Of a DNA stretch of 64,000 nucleotides, positions 8,846 through 17,250 are shown piece by piece (within the stretch, counting starts at the first letter, position 1; every line of letters starts with the position of its first letter). Under the pieces are notes generated by a model, which saw nothing but the letters and a program-made list of their open reading frames with translations, had not been told where the DNA came from and searched no databases. The DNA comes from Sphingomonas cavernae (GTDB taxonomy: Bacteria; Pseudomonadota; Alphaproteobacteria; Sphingomonadales; Sphingomonadaceae): assembly GCF_003590775.1 (NCBI RefSeq), contig NZ_QYUM01000003.1, positions 374,501-438,500 on the forward strand, read 5' to 3'. The position numbers and the translations under genes are program-made.

Positions 8846-9217
8846 ATGCGCGCATCGATGATCCTGGGAGTGGCATTGACGCTTGTCGGTACCGCTGGAA
8901 GCGCGCAGGCACGCGACGCGGTCGAGCCGCCCGCAACCATCGCCTATGACTATGATTTCGGGCCGCAGGATGCTGGCCTTGCGGGCGCCGCGGGACGCTG
9001 GTCGGGCAACCGGGACGGCCGCTATGTTGATGGCCGCTATGAAGGAACCTTCCGTGGCACCTATCAGCCCCCGGTCGGTTCGGTTCAGTCAGCCGCGCCA
9101 ACGAACGTCGTTGGGGCTTATCCTGTCGGGACCAACAACGTGCCCGTCGTCATCAGGGTCGAACCCGTCGTCACCAGGACCGTGACCGTCGTTGAGGAGT
9201 TCGTCGAGCCCGAATGA
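8846..9217 (+). CDS. Small secreted protein, probable CtrA target
   Basis: 123 residues with a clear Sec signal peptide (MRASMILGVALTLVGTAGSA, cleavage near AQA-RDA). The mature part is Gly/Tyr/Arg rich in the middle (GRWSGNRDGRYVDGRYEG) and Val/Thr rich at the end (VVIRVEPVVTRTVTVVEEF), suggesting a small envelope protein. I recognise no domain with known function. It stands alone: the upstream gene ends at 8720 and a hairpin terminator follows. The perfect CtrA box just upstream is the best clue, suggesting expression tied to the cell cycle or motility programme. Confidence 0.8.
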   Translation: MRASMILGVALTLVGTAGSAQARDAVEPPATIAYDYDFGPQDAGLAGAAGRWSGNRDGRYVDGRYEGTFRGTYQPPVGSVQSAAPTNVVGAYPVGTNNVPVVIRVEPVVTRTVTVVEEFVEPE

Positions 9218-9252
9218 CGCGTCGATCCCAGGTTCCGCCAGCGGAGGGGCAG

Positions 9253-9282
9253 GAGGTTCGGAGTCGGGGGGCTCCGGACCTC
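9253..9282. terminator. Hairpin between convergent genes
   Basis: Stem GAGGTTCGGAG (9253-9263) with CTCCGGACCTC (9272-9282), one G-T pair, between the convergent secreted-protein and universal stress protein genes. Confidence 0.55.
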
Positions 9283-9313
9283 CTTGCGTTTCATGTAGAG
9301 CCCGCGCGGCGGC

Positions 9314-9769
9314 TCAGCTCAGTCGGTCGATCGCTTCGCGGCTGAGCGAACCCGGGATGACCATGATCGGGCAGGGGAGCTTGCCGGCATCGGCGCCCGC
9401 AAAGTGGGCGACCAGCGGCCCGGGTGCGCCGCTCGCAGCCGCACCGAGAACGAGCGCGGCGATCTGTTCGTTCTCGGCTAGCATCTTTCGCACGACCTGA
9501 ATTGGTTCGCCCTGCAGCACGGTGATTGACGGGCGGACGCCCGATTCCTCGACCAGCGTACCCGCCGCGCCTGCGACGAGCGCTTCGGCGCGCAACCGCG
9601 CCTCCTCTTCGATCGTCGCCTGTACGCCGCCCCATTGGACGAACTCGGACGGCGGTACGAGCGCCAGTATTTCGACGGTTCCGCCGGTCTTGGCGGCACG
9701 CCGCGCCGCGAAACGCAGCGCGATGATCGCTTCTTCGGTCTCGTCGATCACGACCAGATAGGTGCGCAC
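9314..9769 (-). CDS. Universal stress protein (UspA family)
   Basis: 151-residue single Usp domain with an alpha/beta Rossmann-like fold. It starts MRTYLVVIDETEEAIIALRFAARRA, as Usp proteins do, and ends with LVAHFAGADAGKLPCPIMVIPG. The ATP-binding form usually has G-2x-G-9x-G(S/T); here the corresponding region is VLGAAASGAPGPLVAHFAG, loosely compatible with it, so nucleotide binding is possible but not certain. The role is stress tolerance in a general sense. Divergent from pdhC. Confidence 0.9.
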   Translation of the reverse strand: MRTYLVVIDETEEAIIALRFAARRAAKTGGTVEILALVPPSEFVQWGGVQATIEEEARLRAEALVAGAAGTLVEESGVRPSITVLQGEPIQVVRKMLAENEQIAALVLGAAASGAPGPLVAHFAGADAGKLPCPIMVIPGSLSREAIDRLS

Positions 9770-9910
9770 GGCGAAATCCCTCTCCCCAATTAGGGTACGA
9801 GCGTGCGCGAATATTGGCGGCCGCGCAAGCCTGTGGCCTTGACCGGAAGTGGCAAACAGGGTGAGAGGTGCCGCGACCCTACGGAATCAGGAAGAGGTTT
9901 GGCCGTCGAC

Positions 9911-11251
9911 ATGCCCATCGAACTCAAGATGCCCGCGCTGTCCCCGACGATGGAGGAAGGCACGCTTGCCAAATGGCTGGTGAAGGAGGGCGACACCGTC
10001 GCCTCGGGCGATCTGCTGGCGGAGATCGAGACCGACAAGGCGACGATGGAATTCGAGGCGGTCGACGAGGGTGTGGTGGCAAAAATCCTTGTGGCCGCGG
10101 GCACTGAAGGCGTGAAAGTGGGAGAGGTGATCGCGCTGATCGCCGAAGAGGGTGAAGATTCGTCGGCGGCGTCCGCTCCCAAGGCGAAGGCGGAGGCGGC
10201 GTCCCCTCCCAAGGCGAAAGTAGCGGAATCTGAGGCGCCGAAGCAGGTTGCCGCGCCAGCCCCTGCACCCGAGGTGAAGGCAGCCCCCGCAACTCCTGCT
10301 CCCGCCGCGGCTAGCAGCGATGACGGGGATCGCAAGAAGGCGAGCCCGCTTGCGCGCCGCCTCGCCGAGGCGCGCGGTGTCGACGTGGGCAGCGTTGCCG
10401 GAACCGGCCCCGGCGGTCGCGTCGTCAAGGCCGATGTCGAGGCTGCTGCCCCCGGCGCTGCGAAACCCGCTGCACCTGCGCCTGCGCCGACATCGGCACC
10501 AGCACCGGCGGCCAAGCCTGCTTCGGCGGCGGCGCCTGCAGCGGTCCAGCCGGTCGAGGGCATCCCTTCGGAAACCATCAAGCTTTCCATGATGCGCAAG
10601 ACGATTGCGCGCCGCATGGCCGAATCGAAATCGACCGTCCCGCATTTCTATCTGACGCTCGACTGCAATCTCGACGCGCTGCTCAAGCTGCGCACGGATC
10701 TCAATGCGGGGCTCGAGAGCCGCGGCGTCAAGCTTTCGGTCAACGACCTGCTGATCAAGGCGCTCGGCGTTGCGTTGGAGCAGGTGCCTGAGGCCAATGT
10801 CAGCTTCGCGGGCAACGAGCTGATCAAGTATCACCGCGCCGATATCTCGATGGCGGTCGCGATCCCCGGCGGGCTGATCACCCCGATCATCACCGATGCG
10901 GGGGGTAAGGCGGTTTCCAAGATCGCGGTCGAGGCGAAGGATCTGGCTGCGCGCGCGCGCGACGGCAAGCTCCAGCCGCACGAGTTTCAGGGCGGCACCG
11001 CCTCGATCTCCAATCTCGGCATGTTCGGCATCAAGCAATTCGACGCCGTGGTGAACCCGCCCCAGGGGATGATCCTGGCGGTCGGCACCGGCGAAAAGCG
11101 GCCCTATGTCGTCAACGATGCGCTCGCCATCGCCACCGTGATGACCGCGACGGGGAGCTTCGATCACCGCGCGATAGATGGTGCGGTCGGTGCCCAGTTG
11201 ATGGCGGCGTTCAAGGCGCTGGTCGAAAGCCCGCTGGGCATGGTGGCCTGA
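9911..11251 (+). CDS. pdhC: Pyruvate dehydrogenase E2 (dihydrolipoamide acetyltransferase)
   Basis: Core subunit of the pyruvate dehydrogenase complex, transferring acetyl groups from lipoamide to CoA. 446 residues: lipoyl domain 1-78 with the lipoylated Lys43 in [12 protein letters not shown]; Ala/Pro-rich linker; peripheral subunit-binding domain ([28 protein letters not shown]); second Ala/Pro linker; catalytic domain from about 215 to the end with the active-site [13 protein letters not shown]. The ATG at 9911 begins the canonical [14 protein letters not shown]. The E1 genes are not in the window. A small membrane protein gene and then lpdA follow in the same direction. Confidence 0.97.
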   Translation: MPIELKMPALSPTMEEGTLAKWLVKEGDTVASGDLLAEIETDKATMEFEAVDEGVVAKILVAAGTEGVKVGEVIALIAEEGEDSSAASAPKAKAEAASPPKAKVAESEAPKQVAAPAPAPEVKAAPATPAPAAASSDDGDRKKASPLARRLAEARGVDVGSVAGTGPGGRVVKADVEAAAPGAAKPAAPAPAPTSAPAPAAKPASAAAPAAVQPVEGIPSETIKLSMMRKTIARRMAESKSTVPHFYLTLDCNLDALLKLRTDLNAGLESRGVKLSVNDLLIKALGVALEQVPEANVSFAGNELIKYHRADISMAVAIPGGLITPIITDAGGKAVSKIAVEAKDLAARARDGKLQPHEFQGGTASISNLGMFGIKQFDAVVNPPQGMILAVGTGEKRPYVVNDALAIATVMTATGSFDHRAIDGAVGAQLMAAFKALVESPLGMVA

Positions 11252-11252
11252 G

Positions 11253-11465
11253 ATGGCGCTGCTGCGATCGGTCATCTTTGGCGGGATCGTGGCGGTTGCG
11301 GTCCCCACGCTCGCAAAGGGCGTGGGCGGACCGTTCGGCGATTTCATGTGGCGGACGTCGTCGCACATCGAAGTGGGCGACACCTGGATCCGCTTCAACG
11401 CCGGCCTGTTTGCGATCGTGGCGATTCTGACCTTCGGATTTCTGCAGATCTGGCGAAGTCGATAA
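11253..11465 (+). CDS. Small membrane protein between pdhC and lpdA
   Basis: 70 residues starting one base after the pdhC stop, so almost certainly co-translated. An N-terminal hydrophobic stretch (LLRSVIFGGIVAVAVPTLA) and a C-terminal one (FNAGLFAIVAILTFGFLQIW) suggest two membrane segments joined by a short polar loop containing HIEVGDTWIRFN. No known domain is recognised. The location suggests a lineage-specific accessory to the complex or to its membrane surroundings, but this is inference from position only. Confidence 0.75.
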   Translation: MALLRSVIFGGIVAVAVPTLAKGVGGPFGDFMWRTSSHIEVGDTWIRFNAGLFAIVAILTFGFLQIWRSR

Positions 11466-11537
11466 ATTTCCGGCCGCGTAGGTTGGCGCGGCCCGCACAT
11501 TACTGCCGGATCGCCGGCACCATTCAGGAGCAGACTC

Positions 11538-12935
11538 TTGGCTGACAGCTATGACCTCATCGTGCTTGGTTCAGGCCCGGGCGGCTATGTCGCGGCGATC
11601 CGCGCGGCTCAGCTCGGGTTGAAGACCGCCATCATCGAGCGCGAGCGGCTGGGGGGCATTTGCCTCAACTGGGGCTGCATCCCCACCAAGGCGCTGCTGC
11701 GCTCGTCCGAAATCTATCATTATATGACGCATGCCGAAGCCTATGGCCTGTCGGCAGAGAAGCCCGGCTTCGACCTGTCGAAGGTCGTCCAGCGTAGCCG
11801 CAAGGTTGCCGATCAGCTCAACGGCGGCGTCAAGGGATTGATGAAGAAGCACAAGATCGACGTGCATGAGGGTGTCGGCACGCTCACGGGCAAGGGCAAA
11901 CTGGTCGTCGAGAAGGACGGCAAGAAGATTGAACTGGCGGCGAAGAACATCATCATCGCCACGGGTGCGCGCGCACGCGACCTGCCCTTCGCGAAGACCG
12001 ACGGCAAGAAGATCTGGACCTATCGCCATGCGATGGTGCCCGAGGAGATGCCGTCGAAGCTGCTCGTCATCGGCTCTGGCGCGATCGGGATCGAGTTCGC
12101 GAGCTTCTATTCGGATATGGGCGCCGAGGTGACCGTAGTCGAAATGCTCGACCGCATCCTCCCCGTCGAGGACGAGGAAATCAGCGCCTTCATGCACAAG
12201 GCGCTGACCAAGCAGGGCATGAAGATCCATGCTTCGACCGGCGTCCAGAAGCTCGAGGCGACTGCGAAGGGCGTCAAGGCCGAAATCAAGTTCAAGGACG
12301 GCAGGACCGAAACCCAGGAATTCAGCCATGCGATCGTCGCGATCGGGATCGTCCCCAATATCGAGGGGGTCGGGCTCGAGGCGCTCGGCGTGAAGCAGCT
12401 TCCCAACAAGCATATCGAGACCGACCCCTATGGCCGCACCAATGTGGACGGCATCTGGGCGATCGGCGACGTCACCGCCGGCCCGTGGCTTGCGCACAAG
12501 GCGATGCATGAGGCGGTGGTGACGGTGGAAGCTATCGCCGGTCAAAAACCGCATGCGCTCGACAAGGCCAGTATTGCGGGCTGCACCTATTCGCGTCCGC
12601 AGGTCGCTTCCGTCGGGCTCACCGAGGCAAAAGCCAAGGAAGCCGGTTACAAGATCAAGGTCGGGAAATTCCCCTTCATCGGCAATGGCAAGGCAATTGC
12701 GCTGGGCGAGACCGAAGGGTTTGTGAAGACGGTGTTCGACGAGGCGACGGGCGAGCTGCTCGGCGCGCACATGGTCGGCGCAGAGGTGACCGAGCTGATC
12801 CAGGGCTATGTCATCGGCCGCGAACTCGAGACGACCGAAGCCGAATTGATCGGCACCACCTTCCCGCACCCAACCTTGAGCGAAATGATGCACGAGAGCG
12901 TGCTCAGCGCATACGGCCGGCCGCTGCATATTTGA
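11538..12935 (+). CDS. lpdA: Dihydrolipoamide dehydrogenase (E3)
   Basis: FAD disulfide oxidoreductase that reoxidises dihydrolipoamide with NAD+. 465 residues. GSGPGGYVAAIRAAQLG is the FAD Rossmann loop; the redox disulfide is C42-LNWG-C47; the NAD-binding loop is VIGSGAIGIEFASFY; the C-terminal His-Glu pair is in the HPTLSE stretch. The likely start is TTG at 11538, with CAGGAG seven bases upstream, because MADSYDLIVLG is the normal N-terminus and no ATG fits. It is part of the pdhC cluster. The downstream region starts with a dispersed inverted repeat. Confidence 0.97.
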   Translation: MADSYDLIVLGSGPGGYVAAIRAAQLGLKTAIIERERLGGICLNWGCIPTKALLRSSEIYHYMTHAEAYGLSAEKPGFDLSKVVQRSRKVADQLNGGVKGLMKKHKIDVHEGVGTLTGKGKLVVEKDGKKIELAAKNIIIATGARARDLPFAKTDGKKIWTYRHAMVPEEMPSKLLVIGSGAIGIEFASFYSDMGAEVTVVEMLDRILPVEDEEISAFMHKALTKQGMKIHASTGVQKLEATAKGVKAEIKFKDGRTETQEFSHAIVAIGIVPNIEGVGLEALGVKQLPNKHIETDPYGRTNVDGIWAIGDVTAGPWLAHKAMHEAVVTVEAIAGQKPHALDKASIAGCTYSRPQVASVGLTEAKAKEAGYKIKVGKFPFIGNGKAIALGETEGFVKTVFDEATGELLGAHMVGAEVTELIQGYVIGRELETTEAELIGTTFPHPTLSEMMHESVLSAYGRPLHI

Positions 12936-12951
12936 ATGTCAAGGAAGGGCT

Positions 12952-13107
12952 GGGCTTCGACAGGCTCAGCCCCAACGGTGTTAGATAGCAAGGTGAAATG
13001 CCAACACGCGTTGGGGCTGGATGCCAACAGTGTCCGATACCGGGTCCGAACGGTGCCGAGCCTGTGCTCCTCTACCAACACCATTCGGGCTGAGCCTGTC
13101 GAAGCCC
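12952..13107. repeat. Inverted REP-like pair, left of GIY-YIG gene
   Basis: Two 27-bp units in inverted orientation at 12952-12978 and 13081-13107, about 102 bp apart. Each unit can itself fold (GGGCT ... AGCCC). The space between contains degraded pieces of the same motif (CCGAACGG and GAGCCTGT around 13047-13068). The same 27-bp unit recurs on the other side of the nuclease gene, and half of it near 35742. This is the structure called a REPIN when two REPs face each other. Confidence 0.85.
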
Positions 13108-13141
13108 TTTCCTTTTCTATTCAGATACCTAACTTCAGCCC

Positions 13142-13432
13142 ATGGCATTCTGGACCTACATGCTCCACTGCGCCGATCGCAGCTTCTATGTCGGTCACAC
13201 CGACGATCTCGAACGCCGCATTGCGGAGCACGAAAGCGGCATCTTCGTCGGTTATACCCACAGCCGCCGCCCGGTAGCGCTGGTCTGGTCGGAATATTTC
13301 CAGACAAGGCTCGAAGCACTTGAGGCCGAGCACCGCATAAAGGGCTGGACCCGCGCCAAGAAGCTCGCGCTCATTCGCGGCGACTGGGGCGCGATCAGCG
13401 TGCTCGCCCGGAATCGGACTGAAGAAAAATAG
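13142..13432 (+). CDS. GIY-YIG nuclease domain protein
   Basis: 96-residue single-domain GIY-YIG endonuclease. The two signature strands are WTYMLHC and FYVGHT, followed by the catalytic-region Arg in LERRIAEHESG and the Glu-containing helix RLEALEAEHRIKGWTRAKKLALI. It has no DNA-binding extension, like the UPF0213/UvrC-nuclease small proteins. The substrate is unknown. It is bracketed on both sides by inverted pairs of a 27-bp repeat; the right-hand pair begins on the last base of its stop codon and the left-hand pair ends 34 bp before its start. No clear ribosome binding site is visible. The association suggests the nuclease and the repeats move or are maintained together. Confidence 0.88.
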   Translation: MAFWTYMLHCADRSFYVGHTDDLERRIAEHESGIFVGYTHSRRPVALVWSEYFQTRLEALEAEHRIKGWTRAKKLALIRGDWGAISVLARNRTEEK

Positions 13433-13514
13433 GGCTTCGACAGGCTCAGCCCGAACGGATTGGGTATTGAGCCTCGATCTTTCAGAACCGTTCGGGCTGA
13501 GCTTGTCGAAGCCC
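13432..13514. repeat. Inverted REP-like pair, right of GIY-YIG gene
   Basis: Units at 13432-13458 and 13488-13514 in inverted orientation, 29 bp apart, nearly perfect complements (one difference, GCCTGTC versus GCTTGTC). Both right-facing units here and at 13081-13107 are followed by a similar TTTCC(T/G)TTTCT tail, so the repeated unit extends to about 38 bp. The pair could also act as a transcription terminator for the nuclease gene. Confidence 0.85.
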
Positions 13515-13620
13515 TTTCCGTTTCTTCGCCCCACATCAATCGCTTCCACCCTCTGTCCTACATCGCCGGTTTCGGTCATGGTCGCCGCCGAGCCGATTCG
13601 GTCCGATTCCAGCCAATGCC

Positions 13621-13662
13621 GAATCAAGATGGCGTTTTGTGAGAAGTTTGCGAAGTTAAGCG
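13621..13662 (+). repeat. Dispersed 42-bp repeat, copy 1
   Basis: This stretch recurs at 35898-35939 with 40 of 42 bases identical. Read from its ATG (13629) both copies encode MAFCEKFAKLS, then diverge. It is 42 bp upstream of the amidohydrolase start. The two changes leave the short peptide intact, but both copies lie in otherwise gene-free DNA next to other repeats, so it is more likely a mobile or repeated DNA unit than a coding gene. Confidence 0.7.
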
Positions 13663-13703
13663 CATTTGGCGTCCTGTAACGCGCAGAAATCCTTGGGGGA
13701 GCA

Positions 13704-14978
13704 ATGAAGAAAACGATCGTCACCGCGTTGCTTGGCTTCGCAGCCACGGCACCTGTTCACGCCGAAACCGTGGTTATCACCGCCGATCGCATGGTCGACG
13801 TGCTCGCGGGCAAGGCCATCGACCAGCCCGTCATCGTCGTCACCGACGGGCGCATCGTCTCGGTGGGGCGGCAGGGCAGCGTGACGCTCCCCGAGAAGGC
13901 GAAGCGCATCGACCTTGCGGGTAAGACGATCCTGCCCGGGTTGATCGACATGCACGTCCATCTCGACAGCGATCCCAGATATGGCGGCTATAACACACTG
14001 CAGTTCACTGACATGTTCTGGGTCGCCGCGGGTGTCGGCAATGCGCGGTCGATGCTCGATGCGGGCTTCACCACCGTGCGCAACGTCGGTTCGGGCAATT
14101 ATTCGGACGTCGGCTACAAGCAGGCGATAGACGAGGGCGTCATGGTCGGGCCGCGCATTGTGCCCGCGGCGCATGCGCTGGGCGCGACGGGCGGGCACTG
14201 CGACGAGACCTATCTGCCCCCCTCGTTCAAGGCAAAGGGTGAGGCGGTGGGCGATGGTCCGCAAGAGCTGCGCAGGCGTGTGCGCGAGCAGCGCAAATAT
14301 GGCGCAGAGGTGATCAAGGTCTGCGCGACTGGGGGCGTGTTCTCGCGCAATACCGAGCCCGGCCAGCAGCAGCTTTCCGAAGAGGAGCTGCGCGCCATCG
14401 CCGACGAGGCGCATCAATGGGGGCTGAAGGTCGCCGCGCACGCGCATGGCGCCGCGGGGATCAAGGCCGCAATCCGCGGTGGCATCGACACGATCGAGCA
14501 CGCCTCGCTGATCGACGATGAGGGCATCAAGCTCGCCAGGGAGCGTGGCGCTTACCTCTCGATGGACATCTTCAACACCGAATATACGCAAGCCGAGGGC
14601 AAGAAGAACGGCGTGATGGAGGACAATCTCCGCAAGGACCGCGAAGTCGCGCAGGTCCAGCGCGACAATTTCCGCAAGGCGCATGCCGCGGGCGTGAAAA
14701 TGGTCTTCGGGTCGGATGCGGGCGTGATGCCGCATCGCACCGCTGCCGGCCAGTTCCGCTACATGGTGGAATATGGGATGAGCCCGATGGACGCGATCCA
14801 GGCCGCTACGCGCAATGCCGCGCAGGCGCTTGGCCGCGAAAAGGACGTCGGCGCAATCGCGGTCGGCCGTTACGCCGATATCATCGCGGTCGACGGCGAT
14901 CCGCTTACCGACATCCGCCAGCTCGAAGATGTCGATGCCGTCATCAAGGGCGGCGAGATCGTGACGGCCAAGGACTGA
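13704..14978 (+). CDS. Exported metal-dependent amidohydrolase
   Basis: 424 residues with a Sec signal peptide (MKKTIVTALLGFAATAPVHA). The amidohydrolase-superfamily barrel shows the first metal site HVH in LPGLIDMHVHLDSD, the bridging Lys in AEVIKVCATGGV, metal His residues in VAAHAHGAAGI and DTIEHASLID, and the catalytic Asp in VFGSDAGVMPH. The family (imidazolonepropionase-like, prolidase/Xaa-Arg dipeptidase types) often cleaves dipeptides or cyclic amides in the periplasm; substrate unassigned. A PAP2 phosphatase gene begins one base after its stop. Confidence 0.9.
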   Translation: MKKTIVTALLGFAATAPVHAETVVITADRMVDVLAGKAIDQPVIVVTDGRIVSVGRQGSVTLPEKAKRIDLAGKTILPGLIDMHVHLDSDPRYGGYNTLQFTDMFWVAAGVGNARSMLDAGFTTVRNVGSGNYSDVGYKQAIDEGVMVGPRIVPAAHALGATGGHCDETYLPPSFKAKGEAVGDGPQELRRRVREQRKYGAEVIKVCATGGVFSRNTEPGQQQLSEEELRAIADEAHQWGLKVAAHAHGAAGIKAAIRGGIDTIEHASLIDDEGIKLARERGAYLSMDIFNTEYTQAEGKKNGVMEDNLRKDREVAQVQRDNFRKAHAAGVKMVFGSDAGVMPHRTAAGQFRYMVEYGMSPMDAIQAATRNAAQALGREKDVGAIAVGRYADIIAVDGDPLTDIRQLEDVDAVIKGGEIVTAKD

Positions 14979-14979
14979 G

Positions 14980-15633
14980 ATGGACGCCGTCAACGCACGC
15001 TTCCTGAAGATCGGGCTTGCGGCGTGGGTTGCAGCCGCGATCGTCATCGCACTGGTGCTGACGGGGGTGATGCCTCCGCTTGATACCGCGGCGATGTTGG
15101 GCTTGCGCGCGATCACCGAGCCATTTCCCGACTGGACCGACGCGACGATGCGTGGTGCGAGCTGGTTTGGCGACGGCTGGCCACGCTCGCTGATCGCGCT
15201 CGCGTTCATCGGCTATCTGGTCTGGCGCAAGCTCTACCGTGCGGTTTCCTACGTCCTTTATACCGCGCTTGGCATCGCGGCGCTCAACGCCTGGGTGCTG
15301 AAAGCGCTTTTCCACCGTCCGCGCCCCGAGATTGTCGAGCGCCTCACCGATGTCGACGCGACATGGAGCTTGCCGAGCGGGCATGCCGCCAACAGTGCGG
15401 CGGTCTATGGCGCGATGGCGCTGATCGCCACGGTGCTGTGGTGGCGCAAGCGACAGCGCCACGCGATCTGGACGGTCACGGGCCTGCTCGTTTTGGTGAT
15501 CGGGCTTTCGCGCATATGGCTCGGCGTGCATTGGCCAAGCGACGTGGTGGCGGGCTGGCTGGTTGGGGCGGGCTGGGCCTTGCTGCTCGCGGTCGCGCTA
15601 AAGCCCGTGCAGGCCCGGCAAGCCTCAGTCTGA
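14980..15633 (+). CDS. PAP2-family membrane phosphatase
   Basis: 217-residue polytopic phosphatase of the PAP2/undecaprenyl-pyrophosphate type. The three signature motifs are present: KALFHRPRP (C1), SLPSGHAANSAAV (C2) and SRIWLGVHWPSDVVAGW (C3), with the catalytic His residues in C2 and C3. About five or six membrane segments. It acts on lipid phosphates or pyrophosphates at the outer face of the inner membrane. Its start is one base after the amidohydrolase stop, so they are likely co-transcribed; its end overlaps the convergent Crp/Fnr gene by nine bases. Confidence 0.92.
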   Translation: MDAVNARFLKIGLAAWVAAAIVIALVLTGVMPPLDTAAMLGLRAITEPFPDWTDATMRGASWFGDGWPRSLIALAFIGYLVWRKLYRAVSYVLYTALGIAALNAWVLKALFHRPRPEIVERLTDVDATWSLPSGHAANSAAVYGAMALIATVLWWRKRQRHAIWTVTGLLVLVIGLSRIWLGVHWPSDVVAGWLVGAGWALLLAVALKPVQARQASV

Positions 15634-16293
15634 ATCGGCTGCTCCGCGATCCAGCACGCGGATCACTCCATAGCCACGTGTGATCCTGCCCCCGCGCTCC
15701 ATCTGCCCGAGCAGCGTATTCAGATGCTGGCGCGAAAGACCCACGAGCCCCGCCATGTCCTCCTGTGTCATCCGCAATGTCGCCACGCCGTCGTCGCCGG
15801 GGCTGGCCGCGGTGCGGGCAAGCGCGAGGATGCGGTCCTCGGGCGAGGCGGTAAGCAGCGCGCCGATGAAACGCAGCGAGGCACGTTGATGGCGGCATGA
15901 GAGCGTGCCGACATGGCGATAGAAACCAGGCGCCTCGGCAGCGAGCGCGTCTATGTCGGGCGGCGACAGCGAAGCGACCAGCGTTGGCCGTATCGCGATC
16001 GCATCATGGGGTCGTGGTCCGCCATCAAGTACTGACACCTCGCCGAACCAGTTGCCGGGACGCAGGATCATGTTGAGGATCTGCCGGCCCGGCGCGGGAT
16101 AGGCGACCAGCCGCACGTCGCCCTCCACGACCGCATGCAGCCCGTCGGGCGGGTCCCCGATCCGGTAGATCCGGCCGTCCTGCGCGAAGGATCTGAGACG
16201 GACGCGCGCAAGGATGCGCGCGCGCAGCGGAGCCTCGAGGCTCGCGAACCATGGATCGCGCTCGAGCCGTTGGTGATGCGCTGCCATGTCCAT
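15625..16293 (-). CDS. Crp/Fnr-family transcriptional regulator
   Basis: 222 residues: cyclic-nucleotide-binding-like beta barrel (about 20-130; GDPPDGLHAVVEGDVRL, PGNWFGEVSVLDGGPRPHDA) and a C-terminal winged helix (TQEDMAGLVGLSRQHLNTLLGQMERGGRITRGYG). There is no N-terminal Cys cluster, so it is not an oxygen-sensing FNR. The ligand is unknown. It diverges from the class II aldolase gene with about 100 bp between starts and could regulate it. Confidence 0.92.
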   Translation of the reverse strand: MDMAAHHQRLERDPWFASLEAPLRARILARVRLRSFAQDGRIYRIGDPPDGLHAVVEGDVRLVAYPAPGRQILNMILRPGNWFGEVSVLDGGPRPHDAIAIRPTLVASLSPPDIDALAAEAPGFYRHVGTLSCRHQRASLRFIGALLTASPEDRILALARTAASPGDDGVATLRMTQEDMAGLVGLSRQHLNTLLGQMERGGRITRGYGVIRVLDRGAADSD

Positions 16294-16391
16294 CGCGCCA
16301 TTGTGCGCCTATGGCATGAATTGTCAAAAATCCGACAGTCTTCGCTTCGGCGGGCTGATATGTGAATGCCAAAGATATCAGGAGAGAGTCG

Positions 16392-17171
16392 ATGGCCACC
16401 GCAGCGATCCATAGCCCGAGCGTCCGCGATCAGGTTTCGGAAGAGGAATGGAAGATCCGCGTAGACCTCGCCGCCGCCTATCGGCTGGTCGCACTCTATG
16501 GCTGGGACGATCTGATCTTCACGCACCTCTCGGCGCGCGTGCCCGGACCCGAGCATCACTTCCTGATCAACCCCTATCAGTTGATGTTCGAGGAGATCAC
16601 CGCATCGTCGCTGGTCAAGATCGACACCGAGGGACAGCCGGTGATGGAGACGCCTTATATGGTCAACGCCGCGGGCTTCACGATCCATTCGGCGGTGCAC
16701 ATGGCGCGCGAGGATGCCCATTCGGTGATGCATCTCCACACCCCATATGGCCAGGCGGTCTCGGCGATGGAGGAGGGGCTGCTGCCCCACACCCAGACCG
16801 CGATGATCGCGCGGCACGACATCGCCTATCACGACTATGAGGGGATCGCGACCGACCTCGACGAGCGCGAGCGGCTGGTCCAGGACCTCGGAGCCAAGAG
16901 CGCGATGCTGCTCCGCAATCACGGCACGCTGACCGTGGGCGAGACTGTCGGCCGGGCGTTCCTGCGGATGTATTTCCTCGAACGCGCGTGCGAGGCGCAG
17001 GTCCACATGCTCTCGGCCGGACGCGACAAGCTCAACAACCCGCCACAGGGCACGCCCGAGAAGGTCAGGGAACAGACGAGCGGGCCGACCATGGCAATGG
17101 CCGCCGACCTGCTCGCCTGGCCAGCGCTGCTCAGGAAGCTGGACCGGATCGATCCGGCCTTCCGGGACTAA
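16392..17171 (+). CDS. Class II aldolase/adducin family protein
   Basis: 259-residue protein of the class II aldolase/adducin fold. The zinc-binding His pair is in VMHLHTPYGQAVSAM, and the third in LLRNHGTLTVG, so a metal-dependent aldolase or decarboxylase activity is possible. ATG at 16392 follows AGGAGAG; an alternative start 30 bases upstream (16362) has no ribosome binding site. Bacterial members of this longer adducin-like group mostly lack assigned substrates. It is divergent from the Crp/Fnr gene. Confidence 0.88.
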   Translation: MATAAIHSPSVRDQVSEEEWKIRVDLAAAYRLVALYGWDDLIFTHLSARVPGPEHHFLINPYQLMFEEITASSLVKIDTEGQPVMETPYMVNAAGFTIHSAVHMAREDAHSVMHLHTPYGQAVSAMEEGLLPHTQTAMIARHDIAYHDYEGIATDLDERERLVQDLGAKSAMLLRNHGTLTVGETVGRAFLRMYFLERACEAQVHMLSAGRDKLNNPPQGTPEKVREQTSGPTMAMAADLLAWPALLRKLDRIDPAFRD

Positions 17172-17250
17172 CGCCCGTCGCGTAACGATTGCGCGCGTAA
17201 CATGGGGTTGCGCGCGCGTGTGAAAGCCCGCAACACCTCGTCATCATTCG

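Noticed and set aside
13432-13514. Insertion sequence ends
   Set aside because: No transposase and no target duplication seen; units are paired on each side, unlike IS termini.
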